NCBI GenBank assembly: GCA_021018995.1
Contig: CM037593.1
Coordinates: 15,900,088-15,964,087 of the forward strand
Origin: Chloranthus sessilifolius
Taxonomy: Eukaryota; Streptophyta; Magnoliopsida; Chloranthales; Chloranthaceae
Length of the DNA stretch: 64,000 nucleotides
Direction of reading: 5' to 3'
Shown here: one piece after another, positions 34,817 through 46,344 of the stretch
How positions within the stretch are numbered: the first letter of the stretch is position 1
How the letters are laid out: each line of letters starts with the position of its first letter
Notes under the pieces: model-generated
What the model saw: only the letters and a program-made list of their open reading frames with translations
What the model was told of the DNA's origin: nothing
Databases searched by the model: none
Position numbers and translations under genes: made by a program

Positions 34817-37800
34817 TTATGCTCGAAAATGCATAAATTCCTCACGCCATAAGCCCCAAAAGACCGCGAACGTGGCTGCATCCCAATAATCCCTAAGAGG
34901 ACCCTCCATTTTAGTGGCAGCCCATATCAAGTACAGAGAATACGGCTTCTCCGGCATCACCCACCTCATACCGAAGGACTTAAGAACAATGCTCCAAATC
35001 TCTTGCGCCACGTCACAATGAATCATCAGATGAGGGGCAGTCTCCTCCCCCTGATTACACATGACGCAACAATTTTGGATCTCCTTCCCCCTCCGAATCA
35101 ACTGGACCAACGTTAGGCTTCTTCCTTTGAATAACGTCCACACAAAGAACTTAATATTTAGAGCAACGGCTTTCCTTCACAAACCAGCCCCTTGAAATGT
35201 GGTCAACGGACGCCTCATGAGCATCCTATAAAAGGACTTAACTGTGAAAATCCCATCTTTATTCGGAGCCCAAGCCCTCTGATCGTGGCCGCTATGATGC
35301 CGCCTAGCCTCATAAAGCGTAAGCAATAGATTAGAATAAGAGACTACCACCTCCTCTCTTAGGAGGCTTCTCGTAACTACCTCCCACACTGTACCCCCCT
35401 CCGAATCCGAGACAAACTCACTGATCCTGCCCTGACGATTCACAGCAATGGCATGAATGTTCAGGAAAGATACAGCGAGGGGCCCACTCTCCAACCACAC
35501 ATCCTCCCAGAAACGAATGCAGTTACCACAGCCCCACCTAAAGCGGACTGCTCTGACGTAGGCCTCCCACGTTTTGCATATGTCCTTCAACAAAGAGATG
35601 TTCCTTTGTGCACCACATGACTGATACCCCAATCTCCAAAGGACTGCCTCGTACTTCTCCACCAACGCCACCCGCCAAAGACTCTCCCTCTCCTCCCTCC
35701 CCGTCCGTCAAAACCACTTCTCGAGCAAAGCAATATTGGTCCATAGCAAGTTGCAAATACCAAGGCCCCCATTACGTAAGGGCAATTGACAAGTCTCCCA
35801 ATTAACAAGGTGATACCATTTGTCCATACCCGACTCCTCCCACAAGAAGTTCCTCTGAATTTGTTCAAGGCAGTTGATGACTCCCCTTGGACACTGAAAC
35901 ATAGACATGTAAAAAATGGGCATCGATGATAGGACCGATTTGACCAACACTAGCCTCCATCCACTGCTCAACAATTTTCCTTTCCATGCCGACAAACACT
36001 GTTGGAACCATTGGATAACTGGTTCCCAATCTCTAGTAGCTGGTTGCCTGAATCCGAGGGGTAGCCCCAAGTATTTAATTGAGAACTTTTCGATCGCACA
36101 ATCGACCGTCTGCGCCAACTCATCCATCAACCTATCATCCGTACCAATACCCGTAATTGTTGACTTAGATAGATTGATACGTTGTCCTGATACCGCCTCA
36201 TAAATGGATAAGACATCCACCAATGACCTGAATTTCGAGATCTCAGCCTTTCCGAAAATAATCGTATCATCCGCAAATTGAAGATGCGAAATAGACCGAC
36301 CATGAGCTCCCACTTTAATGCCCGATATCAGGTTAAGACGTTGAGCTTGCAGTAACAGGCCGGATAAAGCTTTGCCCACCATGTTGAACAGGAAAGGTGA
36401 GAGCAGGTCCCCTTGGCGAATATCTCTCGAGCTTTTAAAATACCCCGCCGGAGAGCCATTGATCAGAACCGAGAACCAGGTCGAAGAATAGCAGCCCCTC
36501 ATCCAGTTCCCCCAGCTAGTGCCAAACCCCAACCTGGCGAGCATATAATCAAGACAATCCCAACTGATCCGGTCGTAGGCTTTCTCTATATCAACTTTCA
36601 ACAGGGCAGCCAGCCAGCGATCATGATGCGCCGAATGAATGGTTCCCTGGGCCACCGCAACCAGATCCACAAGTTGTCTACCCGCCACGAAAGCTCCATG
36701 ATTGTCCGAAATAATCCGACTCATGACCGGTTTATGTCTATTGGCTAGGACCTTAGATATAATCTTGTATAAGCAGTTAGTAAGACAAATAGGCTGGAAA
36801 TCCGCAATATCCACAGCCCCCTCCCTCTTAGGAATGAGCGTGATGAAAGTAGAGTTTAAACTCCTCCCAATGCAGCCGGAAGCATGAAACTCATGCAAAA
36901 CTTCCATCAGGTCCGCCTTAATGGTAGCCCAAAAGAATCTAAAATGGTAAAGCCATCGAATTCGGGAGCTTTGTTTTTTGCCCCGACACTAATCACCCTC
37001 CACACCTCTTCTTCGCAGAAATGATGGTCCAGGCTCAGCCGCTCATCTATAGAGTGAAACTGAATCCCATCCAACTCAGGTCATAGCCACCCCTCATCAG
37101 TATACATATTCTTGTAGAACTCCACAATGTGTTGACGGATATGTTCCTTCTCCGAGTAGGTCACCCCCTCAACGACAACCTTGCCCATGTAATTAGTTTT
37201 ATTCCGCGCATTAACGACCGCATAGAAGTACTTGGTGTTCGCATCACCCTCTTTGAGCCATCGAACCTTAGCCTTCTGTCTCCATTTAATCTCCTCAGCC
37301 AGGCACGCAGTATTAAACTCAATTTTCCTCCTGTATCGTTCCCCTCTTTCCTCCGTCAAATCCCGCAATTCCTCTAAATCGTCAAACTGTTTAAGTCGCA
37401 GCAACAAAGCTTCCTGCTTATCATGAACCATCCCGAAGACCTCTCTGTTCTACTGTTTACACTTCTGTTCAACCCGTCTTAACTTGGATATAAATCTGCA
37501 CTCACCGTCCCTTGTGATATCGGTTCCATCCACCAAGCCAGAACCAGCTTCTGAAAATCTTTGTCAAGCAGCCACATGTTCTCGAAACGGAATGGAGTCG
37601 GCCCACCCCCACGCACTGCACAGGTAAGAATGAGAGGTCAGTGGTCCGACACAGCCTGGGCCAGACATTCCAGCCTTGCCTCCTGGAAGATATCCATCCC
37701 CTCAGTGGTACATAAAAATCTGTTGAGCCACTCATCGAGGGATTGAACGTATTGAAATCCCGCATAACACTCGAGTTCGGCGTTCCCCCTTTTTTCTCAT

Positions 37801-38251
37801 TACACGCTCTTATTGCATTGAAGTCTCCTCCAAGGCAAAAGGGAAAATCCCATCTAGCTGCAAGAGCCGTTAATTCCAACCAGAAATCCTCCCGGTCCCT
37901 ATCAACAGTCGGACCGTATATGCTTGCAAATATCCATGTCTTTCCAGATTCTTTACTCCGGAGCACCACGGATGCTGAATAAATACCCAGCTCCTCATCC
38001 ACTTTGTAAAATAACCGACTATTCCAAGCCAACAGGATACCACCCGATGCACCATCTGAATCCACCCCCAGCCACTCCCACTGCTTTCCACCAAGCACCG
38101 AAGCAACTTTTCTGTCATCACAGTTGCCCCACTTCGTTTCCTGTAAAGTAACGACAGCAGGTTTGATTGATTGGATGATCTGTTCAACCCCAGTTTGTTT
38201 GCTCCCATCGCAGATACCCCGCACGTTCCATGAAAGCATCTTCATAATCAA
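34817..38251 (-). pseudogene. LINE ORF2: AP endonuclease, reverse transcriptase, zf-RVT
   Basis: Nicks target DNA and primes cDNA synthesis. Minus-strand order: endonuclease from 38251 ('MKMLSWNVRG', 'LQETKW', 'IYGPTVD', 'GDFNAI'); a shifted stretch at 37502-37431 leads to 37431-37081 ('KEGDANTKYFY'); a gap is followed by the RT at 36907-35708 with 'LTNCLYKIISKVLANR', 'KVDIEKAYDRISW', 'GSPAGYFKSSRDIRQGDLLS' and the catalytic 'LQFADDTIIFGKA'; then a zinc-binding RVT domain at 35671-34817 with 'NCCVMCNQGEETAPHLMIHC'. At least three frame breaks (near 37500, 37080-36907 and 35700) inactivate it, although the RT core is intact over nearly 400 codons. Confidence 0.9.
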
Positions 38252-38399
38252 ACATTAGACCCTCGCCCAAAAACAGAGCCAGCAGGAGTTAAACCCCTCT
38301 TCGCTCCCTCCCATCCGACATTCCACACTGCAATCTTGCTAATTCCCAGGCTCCTCCCTTACGCCTCGACTTTGACCCGTTTCGACTGACTAGGACAGA

Positions 38400-40462
38400 T
38401 CATAACATCTTCCGAAGCTCCTCATCTAACCCACTAAAAGGCATCCCGAGCTCGTGCCCGACTCGGATTAGGCGATCGATATCAGAAACCAAACCTACTT
38501 CCTCCTCAATCCCATCCCTCCTGGTTCTCACCGATATGTCGTCATACGAGAGCTGAGAATCACACTCTGTTTGATGAAGGATTTCCCTGGCTATAGATGG
38601 CCCCGTAATTATCGGGTCCCATGTACGTTGCGCTAGCCCATCCCCAGACCCTTTCTCAGACATATCCCCCGGCAGTCCGCAAATCCTGGGTTGCAAGGCC
38701 AATAGATCTGGGCCAAACCACACAGAAGCCCTAGGACCCGTAGATCCATCCGCCAAGTTTAAATACAGGCCCCACGGGTCGAAATAGTAACAGGTTCATG
38801 CTTTACCATGGGAATGCCACGTGTCTATGCAGTCACATGGAGCAGCCAATAAAAAGGACCCCAAGTCTCCCCATTTGAGGTGTCGAGAGTCAACACCCTC
38901 AGAGAACCACTCCTTCCAGAACCCTCTGCCATCAAAGCACGTGTCAAGCCCCCAGAGCACCTCACACCTCGAGATCCCCGCCATCTTCTTCCTTTACGGA
39001 TATAAACCCTACACTTCTTTCTGCTCCCTGCGTGCGTTTGGTTTCCTTAATAGAGCCCCGACATCTGCTTCGGTCGCCATCGGATCCCAGGTACGTACAC
39101 TAACATCCTCCCATACTGCCGGCATCCCCGACAACTCACCAACCTCCCTCATTTGCAGGTCTCCATCTAGAAGATTGCAGTGCGATTCGATCTCAGCCAT
39201 AGGAACCATCGTCGGTGATTTCTCCTTGTCGTCAGATGTGCACCTTGAACCTCGGGATCTCACTTTGGCCGTGTTGGACGGCATCCTCCAAAGTTTGATC
39301 ACACGATTCGCAACTTCTCCTCTGGCCCAATCACCTTCAGACACCGTAACTATCTCCCCATCATCATGGTCCGAGAGTTTATACTGCGACCCCCAGTCGG
39401 ACCCCGACGATCAATGACCCCTCGCCGGCGCGATCATCCACCCTGTGGCCCCAAACTGAACGTCGAGTTCGCGAGCGAGCCACTCTCCGAGCAACTCGCC
39501 ACAAACCCCGCTGATACTTACCATCTAGCCTCTGACTAGCTCAGAGACCATCCCGACTTCTTTTGTGGGACAACTGAATACGTCGACACCGGTCAGTCGG
39601 GGCCCCTTAGATTATACACGTGCCTTATGTGGCACGAACGTCCTCTCCAACAGCACCAGTTCTATGAAGATCCGGAATACTTGGCCGCAGATGCAGATTT
39701 CACAGAACCTCGGAATGCACTCCAATCGATCGAGCGCGACCAAGATCCGAGCAGATTCCGTATCCCAGAGATTGTCGGTTCTTCGGTCAACAAGGATGAA
39801 TCTATCGCAGCGATCTCCGATCTCTTTAAAAACTTCCTGAGACCATGCATGGATCGGTAGGCCGCGCACCCGGATCCAGAGACCCTCCTTCTTGTCTTCC
39901 AATAGAGTTTCAGCAGTTGAATCCCAAGCCCCGCAATCTACCGTGATGCCATATATGTGTAAAGTTTTTTAGGTGCATAACTCTCCTGCTGCTTCCTCCG
40001 ACTGAAAGAGAAGAAGAAACTTGGACTCAGAGATAGCAGACAGAGAAGGCTTTTTTGTATTATCCCAAGTCTTTTGTATCCATCTATGTAACTGAAGCAG
40101 TGACAATGTATCTTTAATTGCAAAAAGAACCACCCAATAGTGTTTTAAGTTATTCGCAAGCGATCGAAACTGAGAGGATTCAATCCTGATCATCTCAATA
40201 GAAGTTTCTGATAACACCCGGCAGGAACCAATCCCACCATCAGTGACGGATGGGAGGTCTGTTCTGTGGGAACTCTCCCTTCACTCCTAACTATCTCAGC
40301 GAACGAGACCCCGACACGTCGGCGCGCGGAGGGGTTGGCCAATATCTGATTGCGTCTATTTCCTACAATAGACCATCCGTGAAGGATATCCCTAGCTTGG
40401 GCCTCATTAACCACTGCCTGATTTTTGCTATGCAAACAAGGATGCCAATCCCCCGCCTTCAC
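38400..40462 (-). pseudogene. LINE ORF1, fragmented
   Basis: Minus-strand pieces at 40462-40190 ('RRRVGVSFAEIV'), 40217-39969, 39902-39612 ('GLWIRVRGLPIHAWS', 'CEICICGQVFRI'), 39344-39009 and 38756-38400. The second and third match the DUF4283-like, zinc-knuckle-bearing ORF1 of plant L1 elements, an RNA-binding protein of the retrotransposition particle. No uninterrupted frame remains. 40463-40662 is the 5' untranslated region. Confidence 0.72.
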
Positions 40463-40804
40463 CGGTATTCCCTCGGATCTGGTAGATAGGCACCCATACC
40501 GGTGACACCTAGACTAGCGTCGGAAGTTGACGTTGTGACATCGAACATAAATCCAATCGCCTTCCCATAACTCTCTTGTCGCTTCCTTCTTCATAGCCCC
40601 AACACTATGCACAGAAGTGGACGGAACTTGAACTCAAGCCCAAAGCTATCATTGCAACGTTAAATCTTATTATGATAACCTAATACTTTCATTTCAGTCA
40701 TGCAGGGTATTCAAAGAAACCACTAAATCAAGTGGACTACTTATTATTTCTTTAATCCACTAACACAAGTAGATTACTCATCATAAATTTATTCTTTGTA
40801 GGAT

Positions 40805-42003
40805 ATGGACCGAAGTTCTAGCATGCTATCTATTGCTAAAAAGGCAAAGATTTCTGCATAATACAATTCTTCTCCTCAACGAAAAACTTATGTTGTTTTA
40901 AGGGGATTCCAACAAGGAATCTACTTTTCTTGGCAAGCATGCCATAGCCAAATATTCAAATTCCCTAATGCATTATATCAAATGCATAACTCATTGAGAG
41001 AATCCCAAGATGCTTTCGCCCTATTTTAAACAACTCAAAAGATGGAAAACACCAGTATTGAGAATGTTCCTGATTTTTATAATGAAGGAATCTTATGTGA
41101 GTTATACCAATATTTAAATGGTATATGGAAAACCCATATCATCAATGATAAGAAAAGATTCAGACAACATGTGAGCTCTCTTGCAGTTAAAATAATGACT
41201 CAAGAAACCAAGATCCACAAACTACAAGATGGTATCATTTCCCTGTTAAAAGAGTTATCATGGGAGGATGAAAGTTTCACCATTGAGAAAATAAACCATT
41301 TTCTTGATCTGATAGTTTTACTGGGCACCCATTTTCCAGCTCCCATATTGAGGATCATACAACGACGATTAAACAAATCTTATTGTAAAATTACCAATTC
41401 ATTAATCATCTTCATGGAAATGATCTTCCAAATTTTTCCCTCTTTGTTGCAAACTATCCTTATAACCTAGCAGAAAGCCTTGATTGGGGTCTGATTAATC
41501 AGCTTAGATTTTTTTGCCATCAAATTTCAGAATTTCCAATGATGATCAAAACAATGATCTATCATGCAACCAAATTCCTTCCAACACCCATTAATTTCAC
41601 CTTTTGGATTACCCGTACACTCGGTTGGAAATCTCGTGAAAATTTTTACCAACCATATCAAATATGGATCCTTCGAAAAACAAGTGAACCTGAATTTTTA
41701 CCAACCATATCAAATATGTCCAAATGGAAGACCCCATCAATCATATCCAGTGCTAAATCAATTTCTCCAAAAATATGCTCGATTCGTTCATTAATGTACC
41801 TCTCCAAAGTCGTCCGGCAAGTTTCCAACGATGATTATCAATTCAAAATCACAGATGGAAGAAGATTCTTTCTCACAAATCTCCATGTGGAATATATGTA
41901 TACTCCACAACAATTAGCAGAAGCTGATAAACCTCTTTCACAAATGATCACCAGAATTAATTTGGATCTTCCAGAATCTTTAGAAATCGAAACTTCAGTC
42001 TAA
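40805..42003 (+). pseudogene. EVE-C ORF2, viroplasmin-like N-terminus
   Basis: The start 'MDRSSSMLS' at 40805 follows TTCTTTGTAG. Near 40888-40985 it encodes 'YVVLRGFQQGIYFSWQAC', then 'FPNALYQMHNSLRES'. This Val-x2-Gly-x3-Gly-Ile-Tyr-x2-Trp-x2-Cys pattern is that of the viroplasmin / RNase H1 N-terminal fold (Pfam Caulimo_VI) found in P6 transactivators. The following alpha-helical segment (41042-41467) and conserved C-terminus (41539-42003, 'NLHVEYMYTPQQLAEAD') are shared with EVE-B. Stops near 40860 and 41028 and a frameshift near 41470 break it. Confidence 0.72.
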
Positions 42004-42268
42004 GAAGATGAAATGCTACAAGGACTACAAGATCCCTGTAGTCCTGCATCTAACGATTCGGGTTACTATCATAATTTCAAAAATCACACGGAAGCCTAAT
42101 GGACACCATTATCCAATGGACCCTACCATTATCCCTTGCTTGCCACTTGCCAGCTCAAGTATTGTGATTATGATTGTCTGACATTATTTCTTATATCAGT
42201 TAAAAGTAATTGCTTTTAGTAGTGCAAAAGGATGAAGCTTATCCACCAGTTGTTCTCAATTATACGAG

Positions 42269-42285
42269 TGACGCAAGTCATGACG
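42269..42285 (+). promoter_or_regulatory. EVE-C as-1-like element
   Basis: TGACG-CAAGTCA-TGACG, followed by TCA. Two TGACG half-sites 7 nt apart is the layout of the as-1 element in the cauliflower mosaic virus 35S promoter, bound by TGA bZIP factors. Confidence 0.7.
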
Positions 42286-42387
42286 TCACAGCTCAGTAAT
42301 TTGGGACTAAGCGACTGCAGCCTCTCTACTCAACACACGTCTCCCTCACTTTGGCGGACTTCAACCATTTTCAAGTATGCGTCCATC

Positions 42388-42671
42388 TATAAATAGCTAC
42401 GCTTGGGGCTTATCCAAGCATCCGGAAATATATTCCGAACTTTTCTTTCTTTCTTTTGTTTAAGTGTGTATCGGGAGTTTCGGAAGAAAATAAGTTGGTA
42501 TCTTCCTTCCCCTTACCTTTGTAATTATTAGTTGTTGAATATATATGTGCATAGTTGTTGCATAGTGTAGCATAATAGTGTAGAAACGTTAGTTTTGTCT
42601 CCTTACTTTCCATACACATAATATATGTGGTTTTGATAGTGTAAAGCTCTTTTCTATTGTAAGTTCTGCTA
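42388..42671 (+). promoter_or_regulatory. EVE-C TATA box and leader
   Basis: TATAAATA at 42388-42395, then a leader aligned with 27300-27570 as far as 'GTAAGTTCTGCT', where the viral sequence stops. Confidence 0.7.
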
Positions 42672-42684
42672 CGGAAATGTTAAA

Positions 42685-42975
42685 ACCGGGTCTGATACAA
42701 AGTTCACACTGCAGAATGTAATGTTTGACACAACGGAATGGGAAAGTTCAACAACGAAACGGTAACGTTTGACACATTAGAATGGAAAAGTTCAGAGACA
42801 GCGGAATGGCAAAGTTTGACAGAACAGAATGGCAAAGTTCAAACAGCAAAATCGTAAAGTTTGACACAATGGATTGGCAATGTTTAGAGTGAAATGGTAA
42901 TATTTGATATAGCTAAATGGCAAACTATACAAGGCGGAATGGTAAAGATGCAGAAAATGAAATGGCAAGGTACAT
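42685..42975. repeat. Degenerate tandem repeat (GGAATGGCAAAGTT)
   Basis: About ten imperfect units of 'GGAATGGCAAAGTTTGACACA', period about 20-30 bp, immediately after the end of EVE-C. No coding. Confidence 0.7.
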
Positions 42976-43772
42976 GGGACGAAAACTGCAAACATGACCA
43001 CGCCATACTACTCGATCTCGCCTTCTAACTACACAGTCACATGTAACATCAACATATCTCAGTGCTGGAACGCAACAGGGTTCAGCTACATGGCTCAATG
43101 ACAGTTAAGTAGCATCTGAAAGTCCTAAGCGCCGAAAACGCTTCTAGAAACAGTTCAGTATCTCAAATGGGGCCACCACATGCTCATTGGTGCATTAGTG
43201 AGTGCTCAGGACCTTAAATAACCTGGAATTTTGCATCAAGTTAGACCGAAGGACCGGAATTGGATGTTTGCACTTATAATGAGAAAAAAAAAAAATTAAT
43301 TTCTCAAATTAAATTGTTCCAAAAGAGTGATTTTCTTCATTAGGTTAGTATTTATTTTATTTAGAATATTCTAAGACCGATCATATCTGTGATAGATAAA
43401 TATTTTGTGCTTTATTTACAATCTTATTTTGTACCTATTAAGGGAGCAAATATAAGTTTCTCAATTTCTCTTGTAGAAGTACTTTCAAGAATTAGGTGTT
43501 AGACATGTGAAGCACGTGCTATATATATATGCGTGCCTTCCTAGTTTCCTATCTTGCAAATTTTTCAGAAAAATGGAAAAAAATTCACCTTAATACTATT
43601 TAATTGAAATGTTGCATTTTTATAGTAATTTCCACAGAAAATTTTGCTCTTAAACTAGTTGAATGATGAATTTCGAATATAATCCTTGAATTAAGAGAAG
43701 TTTCTTTCAAACCATGACAGCTAAAATTCCACATCAATATTACAAGGGAAAACTTCCAGTGAGTTACTCTTA
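42976..43772. other. Intergenic, nothing recognised
   Basis: No frame, terminal repeat or motif of note was seen, apart from a short (TA)n near 43522. Confidence 0.4.
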
Positions 43773-44100
43773 GGGTCTGTTTGGATAGGGGGAAAGGAAA
43801 GGAAATGAGTGGCAAGGAAAATTTTGTAAACTTACCGTTTGGTAACAAATTTGTGGCATGAGAAATTAATGGAAAATAGTTCATTTTCCTATCCGTTGGA
43901 AACCACCAAATCCCCCTCACATAGGGGGATTTTATCAGAAAATACCTCTCTTTTTTTCGTGAGATCTCTCTCTCCCCGAATTCTCTCTCCAAGTCTCTCA
44001 CTCTTTCCGATTTCTCTCTCCCCAAATTCTCTCCAAGTCTCACTCTATCCGATTTCTCTCTCCAAATCTCTCATTTCTCTCCCCAAATCCCTCTCTTCGA

Positions 44101-44155
<55 letters not shown>

Positions 44156-44398
44156 GATTTCTTTCTCTCTAGTTTTTCACTCTCCCCAAATCTCTTTCAC
44201 ACACACACAACATATTAGAGTTTTGGTTTGGTGTGTGACACGTACACCAACAATGGTACTCCCTTTCTATTTTTTATGTGTTATTATTCAATCCAAACAC
44301 CGAAAAACAATGAATTCCTATTGATTCCAAATGAGTGAAATCCATAGGACCTACAAATCCATTTCCACCCTTTTCATAGAAAATATCCAAACAGAGCC
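43773..44398. mobile_element. Tourist-like (PIF/Harbinger) MITE
   Basis: Terminal inverted repeats GGGTCTGTTTGGATA and, read inward, GGCTCTGTTTGGATA (14 of 15 match), flanked by TTA at 43770-43772 and 44399-44401. 626 bp, no coding. The middle is pyrimidine-rich with (CT)n at 44102-44152. Confidence 0.85.
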
Positions 44399-44401
44399 TT
44401 A

Positions 44402-44864
44402 GAAAAAATGTTTATACAGCCTATACAAGATCAGTGCAGAATCCTGGTTCAGACTACCTAATCAACAGGCCACCATGTTGAGTAATTGCTAGATTTAGGA
44501 ATTTACAATTGCCATAAATAAATCAAGTTTCTCTAGGATAAGGTAGGATTCTATTGTTGCTAAGCTATATATAAAAGCCTGCTTGTATGTCTTTTGTTTT
44601 TGGATTGTAAGAAGGGACATGGGCCATGGGTGTGCCTCATATTATTTAAGTATTTTTTATGGTCATGTAATTTCCCTTATTTTTTATTCAAACTGTTCCT
44701 ACACAAATTCTCTAGATTTTGCTACATGTACCGAGGGCACACTGATGGTATGGATCTCGGATTTCGGTGGGCAGATTATAATACACGAAAACTTAGATAT
44801 TTTGCAAAGCAATTCGAATTTATTTTTTTTTAGAAAGGAGTAAAAATCGGAGGAATTAGTTTTC
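44402..44864. other. Intergenic, nothing recognised
   Basis: A Phe/Cys-rich frame spans 44583-44843 but shows no domain and has AT-rich composition. I consider it chance. Confidence 0.35.
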
Positions 44865-45292
44865 GGGTACCTCTGTTCACACCTACGTGATTACTGAGGG
44901 TGCCTACATCTCAAACCCATTGAATTCCATTGACTGCTTGGAATCAAACAATGGAGATCGTTTTTCACCCCACTCTTCGAAACAATGGATCTTGAGACCA
45001 TGAGCATAGCATCAGACGGTCAGTATCTTATTTCACATGGCACAGATCCCAAAAAAGTAGCCCTACCATGGCACACATCATGCTCAAACGTGATTTTAGG
45101 ACCTTTTTTGGGATCTGAACCCGTTGGATTCAAAATCTGACCATCTGATGGTAAGATGATGGTCTCAAGATCCAGTGTGTTGAAGATTAGAGTGAAAAAT
45201 GACCTCCATCATCTAACTCCAAGCAGTAAACGGGTTTCAGTGGGTTGGAGACGTACGCCTCTGAAATCATGTAGGCGCGAACAGAGGTACCC
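44865..45292. mobile_element. Mutator-type MITE
   Basis: Inverted termini GGGTACCTCTGTTCRCRCCTAC (about 28 bp, imperfect). The flanks TTAGTTTTC (44856-44864) and TTAATTTTC (45293-45301) form a 9-bp duplication with one mismatch, the MULE length. 428 bp, no coding. It is related to 51655-52011. Confidence 0.8.
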
Positions 45293-46082
45293 TTAATTTT
45301 CCTACCCGATAATATATTGCTTAGTTTTCCAAGTATCATTAGTACAACCTCAAGGTCGCAAGTCCGAGCCCAGCAACTTACCTATCGAAAAATAAAATGA
45401 TAGTTAGCAGTCCAACCAAAATATACTCTACCAAATCGAACTCCAAAGTAAATCCCTTTTCCTACTATATTGAACACTGGGGGCAACAACTTCCAATCAT
45501 TATACATTTAGGTCTTCTATACTTTACACTGCAGATTGGCCAAGAAATTTTATTACACTAGAAGAGTTTATGTTCATGAAATTGTGTAACTACAGAAAAT
45601 TTGTGATTCAGTCATGATAAAAGACGAGCATTCAACAAACCAAGGATTACAATCATTGGCATATATGAAACTGGTAGCAAAATTTGTCTCCTTTCACCTA
45701 CATTTCAGAAATGATTCTAGTGCATGTTTGCATGAAAGAGCCTAAGTGATACACTAAGTCAATTTTTAGATATTAAAATTATATCTAAAAGGAAAACAGC
45801 CTTGAGTGATTCACTAAGGTAATTCTTAGATCTTAAAACAATATATAAAAGGAAAACAACCTTAAGGAAGAAAGAAAATTTTACCTATAAGCATTGTTCA
45901 ATAATAGAGGGCAGTGAGTTCAGATCCTCAGGCAGTTGGACTAGCTGCTCAATTTCAATACACATTTCCTCCTCTAGTTAAAAAATTGATAAAATCAAAG
46001 TGAGGTCATATAAAAGTGTGCATATATATAAAAGATGATAAAATCAACTTGAGGTCAAATAAAAGTGTGTGTGTGTGTATAT
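45293..46082. other. Intergenic, AT-rich
   Basis: No gene seen. Two near-repeats of 'ATCTAAAAGGAAAAC' occur at 45783 and 45844, and (GT)n at 46064-46080. Weak tRNA-B-box-like strings near 45355 and 45918 are not enough to call a SINE. Confidence 0.4.
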
Positions 46083-46330
46083 GGGCAACGCTAACTTCAC
46101 CCTCTTCATTGTGAGGTTAGCATCGTCCCTGGACCACAACGCCCTCATGGGATTGCATTTTGGTACATAAATGAAGGGAGAAATTGCCCTCTTTGCTTTT
46201 TTGATGGCATACTTACAATTACAAGTTTGTGGGGAAAAACTTGTAATTATAAAAAGAAAATTACAAGTTTCTGTAGACATAGAAAATTGTCTTACAAAAA
46301 ATAAAAAAAATAAAAAAAAAAAGGGGGAAG
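46083..46330. mobile_element. Left end of a Mutator-like nonautonomous element
   Basis: GGGCAACGCTAACTTCACCC..., whose first 50 or so bases are matched in inverted orientation by the end at 53125. No convincing 9-bp duplication is readable because the flanks are simple repeats. Confidence 0.55.
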
Positions 46331-46344
46331 GAAAAAGATGGCCA

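Larger units (their letters stand above)
34539..40662 (-). mobile_element. L1-type LINE inserted in EVE-C, minus strand
   Basis: A poly(T) run at 34540-34549 is the poly(A) tail of a minus-strand LINE. The viral sequence to the left (...GAATTTGCCTCTACT) continues to the right at 40663 (AATCTTATTATG); EVE-A at about 21520 is uninterrupted. The 6.1-kb unit carries an ORF1 and an ORF2 with AP endonuclease, RT and a C-terminal zinc region, the normal layout of plant L1 elements. A clear target duplication was not found. Confidence 0.88.
29248..42671 (+). mobile_element. EVE-C: endogenous caulimovirid copy split by a LINE
   Basis: The most complete viral copy. It runs from a leader piece and PBS at about 29250-29302 through movement protein, capsid region, protease and RT to 34538. 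After the LINE at 34539-40662 it continues with the post-RT segment, ORF2, promoter and leader to about 42671. All frames contain stops or shifts. It served as the collinear reference for EVE-A and EVE-B. RNase H is absent. Confidence 0.85.

Noticed and set aside
38821-39417. 198-codon plus-strand frame
   Set aside because: Antisense to LINE ORF1; GC-rich composition leaves long antisense frames open by chance.
44583-44843. Hydrophobic 86-codon frame
   Set aside because: AT-rich, no start context, no domain, and no supporting exon structure.
45340-45400. tRNA B-box-like string (GGTCGCAAGTCCGAGCCC), with similar ones near 45918 and 53520
   Set aside because: No matching A box at the right distance, no tail and no target duplication, so a SINE call is not supported.
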